Translations under genes and position numbers: made by a program | DNA from: Myxococcales bacterium | GTDB lineage: Bacteria; Myxococcota; Myxococcia; Myxococcales; Anaeromyxobacteraceae | NCBI GenBank assembly: GCA_021784495.1 | Contig: JAJXSQ010000063.1 | Span: forward strand, 1-9,139 | Direction: 5' to 3' | DNA: 9,139 nt | Shown here: in pieces, positions 6,690-9,139 of the stretch | Layout: the number at the start of each line of letters is the position of its first letter | Position numbering within the stretch: position 1 is the stretch's first letter | The notes under the pieces: model-generated | What the model saw: only the letters and a program-made list of their open reading frames with translations | Told to the model about the DNA's origin: nothing | Database searches by the model: none

Positions 6690-6709
6690 GTACCGGCGCC
6701 GGCACGTAC
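6690..6709. repeat. Imperfect dyad just upstream of the kinase start
   Basis: GTACCGGC (6690-6697) is followed directly by GCCGG and, after a 4-base interruption (CACG), TAC (to 6709). This is an imperfect inverted repeat centred on the palindrome CCGGCGCCGG. It lies about 6-26 bases before the kinase ATG, where it could be an operator or an RNA hairpin over the initiation region. No ribosome binding site is seen here. Confidence 0.3.
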
Positions 6710-6800
6710 CGTGAGACCGGATCGGCGGCCGGGACCTGGCGCGGCGAGGGGCCCGCTCCCTCGCCGGGACCTCGCGGCGCCGGGGTCGACGCGTCCCGGT

Positions 6801-6820
6801 GGGGCCGGGCGCCCGGACCC
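6801..6820. promoter_or_regulatory. Near-perfect 20-bp palindrome, candidate operator or enhancer site
   Basis: A perfect 12-bp palindrome CCGGGCGCCCGG (6805-6816) extends on both sides with one mismatched pair, so nine of ten base pairs of the 20-bp dyad match. It sits in the 237-base gap between the divergent kinase and regulator genes, with its right end 50 bases before the sigma-54-like -24 element. It could bind a regulator of either transcript. High GC raises the chance of coincidence. Confidence 0.35.
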
Positions 6821-6869
6821 GGGGCCGCGCGAACCCGGAGCGAGGGGCTCGCGGCCACGGGCCGCGGCC

Positions 6870-6885
6870 GGGCACGGCCGCTGCA
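6870..6885 (+). promoter_or_regulatory. Sigma-54-type (-24/-12) promoter candidate
   Basis: GGGCACG-GCCG-CTGCA matches the RpoN consensus TGGCACG-N4-TTGCA at every specified base but two (first T to G, first T of TTGC to C). The key GG and GC doublets are at the right spacing. With the -12 C at 6884, transcription would start near 6896, giving a 26-base leader that holds the strong AGGAGG ribosome binding site of the regulator gene. A 7-bp inverted repeat (6850-6856 with 6860-6866) lies immediately upstream. Confidence 0.5.
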
Positions 6886-6921
6886 CGGTGCGCGACATGG
6901 GTCCGACCCGAGGAGGCCACC

Positions 6922-7404
6922 ATGGCGCGCGCCACCGTGCTGATCGTGGACGACGACGAGGGCGTCAGGATGGGGCTCGGCCACTCGCTGCACGGCGACG
7001 GCTACCGGCTCCTCTTCGCGGCCTCGCCGGCCGAGGCGCTCGATCTCCTGCGCGCCGGCCCGGTCGACGTGGTCATCTCCGACCACCTCATGCCCGGGAT
7101 GACCGGGCTCGAGTTCCTGAAGCTGGTCCGCGACCGCCACCCCGACTGCGTCCGGATCATGCTGACGGGCCACGCCGACGTGGAGATGGCCATCCAGGCC
7201 CTCAACCAGGGGGAGATCTACCGCTTCCTCCACAAGCCCTGCGAGCGGACCGAGCTCCAGGTGACGGTCCACCTCGCCTGCGAGCGGCTCGCGCTCGAGC
7301 GGGAGAACCGGCGCCTCCTCTCGATCCTGAGGACCCACCCGGACCTGATGGAGCTGGTAGAGTCGCAGTCGCCCCGCCCCGGGCGCCTGGCGCCGGGGGG
7401 GTGA
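6922..7404 (+). CDS. Single-domain response regulator
   Basis: This 160-residue protein is a receiver followed by a short C-terminal helix and tail, with no DNA-binding or enzymatic output. All key residues are present: acidic cluster Asp10-Asp11-Asp12 in LIVDDDE, phospho-acceptor Asp54 in VISDHLMPGM, Thr82 in MLTGHAD, Lys105 in LHKPC. The TGHAD and GEIYRFLHKPC pattern closely resembles the receiver of the HD-GYP-like regulator in this window (TGHAD, GQIFRFLTKPC), so the two look like paralogues. Residues about 118-146 form a helix extension, LACERLALERENRRLLSIL, that could dimerise or contact a partner. The ATG has an ideal AGGAGG at 6911-6916, five bases ahead. It is likely co-transcribed with the PAS gene 20 bases downstream, and is divergent from the kinase operon. 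A phosphate shuttle or phosphate sink for that kinase is plausible but unproven. Confidence 0.93.
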   Translation: MARATVLIVDDDEGVRMGLGHSLHGDGYRLLFAASPAEALDLLRAGPVDVVISDHLMPGMTGLEFLKLVRDRHPDCVRIMLTGHADVEMAIQALNQGEIYRFLHKPCERTELQVTVHLACERLALERENRRLLSILRTHPDLMELVESQSPRPGRLAPGG

Positions 7405-7424
7405 GCCGCTGGCGTGGAGCCGCC

Positions 7425-8012
7425 ATGGCCGACCCAGACCTCCTGAGCGCGATCTTCGACGCCGTCCCGACGCCCATGTTCCTCGTGGACGACGACGTGA
7501 GGATCCTCCTCGCGAACCGCGCCGGCAGCGACCTCCTCGGCCGCGCCCTCGACGGCGTGCTCCTCGAGCGGGCCGGCGAGGCGCTCCACTGCCTCAACTC
7601 CTCCGCGAGCCCCGGCGGCTGCGGCCAGGCCCCGGCCTGCCGGGACTGCGTGGTGCGGCGCGCGGTGGGCGAGGCCCACGCCGGCGGCGCCGTCCGTCGC
7701 CGGCCCGCCCGGATGACGCTCCTCCACGGCGGCGAGCCCGAGGAGCGCAGCTTCCTCGTCTCCGCCTCGCCGCTCGCCCTCGGGGGCGAGCACCTCGCGG
7801 TCCTCACCCTCGACGACGTGACCGCCTTCGTCCAGCTCGCGCCCATCCTCCACGCCTGCACCGTCTGCGGCCGGATCCGCGGCGGCGACGGCGCCTGGAC
7901 GACCGTCGGCGCCTTCCTGAAGGAGGCGGCCGACGTCGACCTCTCCCACGGGCTCTGCGAGGCCTGCGAGGGGAGCGCCCTGGACCGCGGAGGCGCGCCC
8001 GGAGCCCGCTGA
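7425..8012 (+). CDS. PAS protein with two cysteine clusters, no kinase domain
   Basis: The 195-residue soluble protein starts with a PAS fold: IFDAVPTPMFLVDDDVRILLANRAGSDLLG is spread over 10-39, and the closing strand is at 124-131. Inserted in the PAS are Cys56, Cys66, Cys72 and Cys75, in the pattern C-x9-GGCG-x4-CxxC, known from other bacterial PAS sensors. The C-terminal part (143-182) holds CTVCGRIR (145-152) and SHGLCEAC (174-181), giving Cys145, Cys148, Cys178 and Cys181. This matches a zinc-ribbon-like tail usually found in histidine kinases and diguanylate cyclases (CxxCkrIr...W...ShgiCpxC). Here no kinase or other output follows, so it is a stand-alone sensor or adaptor. Eight cysteines in two four-Cys sets suggest metal binding or thiol redox sensing; cofactor unknown. 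A TGGAG at 7415-7419 is a modest ribosome binding site. Second gene after the single-domain regulator. Confidence 0.85.
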   Translation: MADPDLLSAIFDAVPTPMFLVDDDVRILLANRAGSDLLGRALDGVLLERAGEALHCLNSSASPGGCGQAPACRDCVVRRAVGEAHAGGAVRRRPARMTLLHGGEPEERSFLVSASPLALGGEHLAVLTLDDVTAFVQLAPILHACTVCGRIRGGDGAWTTVGAFLKEAADVDLSHGLCEACEGSALDRGGAPGAR

Positions 8013-8087
8013 CCCCGGGCGCCGCGGGAGGGACCTTCGCGGGGCGGGCGGTTGCCGCGGCGCGGCGCCCCGGCTAGGTGACCCGCC

Positions 8088-8585
8088 ATGACCCGCGCCC
8101 TCCTCGCCGCCCTCCTCCTCGCGGCCACGCCCAGGGTGGGCGACCGCGCCCCCGACTTCACCCTCCCGGACACCGACGGCGTCCCGGTGACGCTCTCGAC
8201 CCTCCTCCGCGACGGCCCGGTGATCCTCGCCTTCTTCCCGAAGGCCTTCACCCCCGGCTGCACCCGCCAGAACTCGGCGCTCCGCGACCGGTACCCGGAG
8301 ATCGTGAAGAAGGGGGCGCGCGTGGTCGGCATCTCGGTCGACGACGTCGACACGCAGCGGCGCTTCAAGGCCGAGCGCCGGCTCCCCTACCCGCTCCTCT
8401 CGGACCGCGGCGGCAAGGTGGCGGAGCGCTACGCGGGGACGATGGCGGTCTTCGGCCTGGCGAGGCGCGCCAACTTCGTCGTCGGGCAGGACGGGATCAT
8501 CGTCGCGATCTTCGAGGGGGACGCCGCGATCGACCCCGGCGACGCGATCCGGGCCTGCCCGGTCCGGCCCCCCGGCGCGCGCTAG
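8088..8585 (+). CDS. Peroxiredoxin of the AhpC/TSA/BCP type with possible signal peptide
   Basis: Peroxiredoxins reduce hydrogen and organic peroxides through an active-site thiol. This 165-residue protein has the thioredoxin-like fold pattern VGDRAPDFTLPDTDG (17-31) and the active-site PxxxTxxC motif: Pro51, Thr55 and peroxidatic Cys58 in FTPGCTRQ. The resolving Cys that BCP proteins often carry five residues on is Ser63 here. The only other Cys is Cys157, close to the C-terminus, so it is either a 1-Cys enzyme or uses Cys157. Residues 4-13 (ALLAALLLAA) after Met-Thr-Arg look like a short signal peptide or anchor, hinting at a periplasmic location; this is borderline. The start is supported by AGGTGA at 8076-8081, six bases before ATG. 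It lies 75 bases after the PAS gene and could be read from the same transcript. Confidence 0.92.
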   Translation: MTRALLAALLLAATPRVGDRAPDFTLPDTDGVPVTLSTLLRDGPVILAFFPKAFTPGCTRQNSALRDRYPEIVKKGARVVGISVDDVDTQRRFKAERRLPYPLLSDRGGKVAERYAGTMAVFGLARRANFVVGQDGIIVAIFEGDAAIDPGDAIRACPVRPPGAR

Positions 8586-8592
8586 CCGGGGG
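8569..8592. terminator. GC-rich hairpin between convergent genes
   Basis: CCCCCGGC (8569-8576) and GCCGGGGG (8585-8592) form a perfect 8-bp stem with an 8-base loop, spanning the peroxiredoxin stop codon. The two convergent genes are only 18 bases apart, so this is well placed as a bidirectional terminator. No T-run follows on either strand, so it is not a classical intrinsic terminator. Confidence 0.45.
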
Positions 8593-8603
8593 ACGGCCGT
8601 CGA

Positions 8604-9139
8604 TCAGCGAGCGGACTCGCCGGGGGCGGACGCCTCGGCCTCGCCGGCGATCGCCCGCCGGACGATCGCGGCGCCGAGCTCGAGGTCGAGCGCGGTCCCC
8701 GGCGCCCACCAGGCGCGCCGGACGAGCCCCAGGCCGAGCCATCCGGCGGGGGTCTCGGCCACGCTGGTCACCACCCCCACCTCGACGCCGCCGGCGCGGA
8801 GCACGGCCCCGGCGGGGGTCGCCGGCGGGAGACCGAGCTGGACCAGGCCGCGCTGGACCTGACCGCGCACCGTCGCGCGCAGCACCACCTCCTGGCCCGG
8901 GTAGCAGCCCTTCGAGAAGCTGATCGCGTCGGCGGTGAGCCCCACCTCCATCGGGAGGCGCGCGCCGTCCATCTCCCTGCCCCAGCGGGCGATCCCGCCC
9001 AGGATCCGGAGGGCCTCGAGATCGCCGTCCTCGAGCGCCACCGCGCCGGCGACGGCGAGCGCCGCGGCGAGCGGCCCGGCCTCCCCGGCCCCCACGATCA
9101 GGTCCACGGCCGGCGCGCCCCGCCGGCGGTGGAGGACCC
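8604..9139 (-). CDS. ygfZ: YgfZ/GcvT-like folate-binding protein (5' end beyond window)
   Basis: The C-terminal 177 codons of a gene that enters from the right edge are present; the N-terminus is outside. The diagnostic motif is KGCYPGQEV (76-84 of the visible part), the YgfZ/GcvT-family signature around the conserved Cys (here Cys78). It is preceded by a typical segment with ILGGIARWGREM and PMEVGLTADAISFSKGCY split over 45-79. The final 70 residues fit the C-terminal barrel domain of the family (RGLVQLGL, GVVTSVAETP, LGLGLVRR). YgfZ proteins bind tetrahydrofolate and help repair or assemble certain iron-sulphur clusters such as that of MiaB. The frame stays open to the edge with a family-like segment (HRRRGAPAVDLIV), so the GTG at 9107 is not taken as the start. 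Convergent with the peroxiredoxin gene. Confidence 0.9.
   Translation of the reverse strand, partial: VLHRRRGAPAVDLIVGAGEAGPLAAALAVAGAVALEDGDLEALRILGGIARWGREMDGARLPMEVGLTADAISFSKGCYPGQEVVLRATVRGQVQRGLVQLGLPPATPAGAVLRAGGVEVGVVTSVAETPAGWLGLGLVRRAWWAPGTALDLELGAAIVRRAIAGEAEASAPGESAR

Noticed and set aside
5428..6714. 428-codon plus-strand frame opposite the kinase
   Set aside because: The product is an Asp/Arg/Gly/Leu-rich shadow with no domain; the minus-strand kinase explains the sequence fully.
4061..6898. 945-codon open frame on the minus strand
   Set aside because: Only the part below 5332 is a real gene (the HDOD regulator). The upstream extension is an out-of-frame reading of the kinase gene and is low-complexity Arg/Gly/Pro-rich.
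6711..7424. Upstream extension of the PAS gene frame
   Set aside because: It crosses the divergent control region and the whole regulator gene in another frame; PAS similarity starts only after the ATG at 7425.
1..9139. tRNA, rRNA, CRISPR array, insertion sequence or prophage signatures
   Set aside because: Looked for on both strands by eye; no cloverleaf-like segment, regularly spaced repeats, transposase motifs or phage genes were seen.

Overview
The window is very GC-rich, with coding frames dominated by G or C in the third codon position, short intergenic gaps and GTGA stop/start overlaps. Multi-receiver signalling genes (HDOD and HD-GYP-type response regulators), a good sigma-54-like promoter and paralogous 'KPC' receivers together suggest a Myxococcota/deltaproteobacterial chromosome, perhaps Anaeromyxobacter-like. 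This is inferred from gene style, not from a marker gene.

Layout. Bases 1-155 hold a probable divergent promoter region and perhaps the first codons of a leftward gene leaving the window. An HtpX-type membrane metalloprotease runs rightwards (156-1115). It converges on a leftward zinc-binding-type medium-chain dehydrogenase/quinone oxidoreductase (1203-2231). Divergent from that is a small, strange protein (2375-2944) that looks like a 3-hydroxyacyl-CoA dehydrogenase with its middle and catalytic histidine missing. Its end overlaps, tail to tail, the end of the leftward signalling operon.

The centre (2916-8012) is a two-component signalling island on two divergent transcripts. Leftwards, three genes are joined by 4-base GTGA overlaps: a receiver-histidine kinase hybrid with a degraded receiver (5329-6684), a receiver-HDOD protein (4061-5332), and a receiver fused to an HD-GYP-like domain that has lost its catalytic motifs (2916-4064). 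Rightwards, from a region with a sigma-54-like -24/-12 element and a near-perfect palindrome, come a single-domain response regulator (6922-7404) and a PAS protein with two cysteine clusters (7425-8012). The simplest reading is one kinase serving up to three intact receivers, with the cysteine-rich PAS protein as a candidate redox or metal sensor. The output does not appear to be c-di-GMP hydrolysis, because the HD-GYP-like domain lacks the active-site residues. These links are inferences from gene order.

The right end has a peroxiredoxin of the AhpC/TSA/BCP type with an N-terminal hydrophobic segment (8088-8585), possibly read through from the signalling transcript. It converges, across a GC-rich hairpin, on the 3' part of a YgfZ/GcvT-like folate-binding protein gene (8604 to the window end). 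No tRNA, rRNA, CRISPR array, insertion sequence or phage gene was seen.
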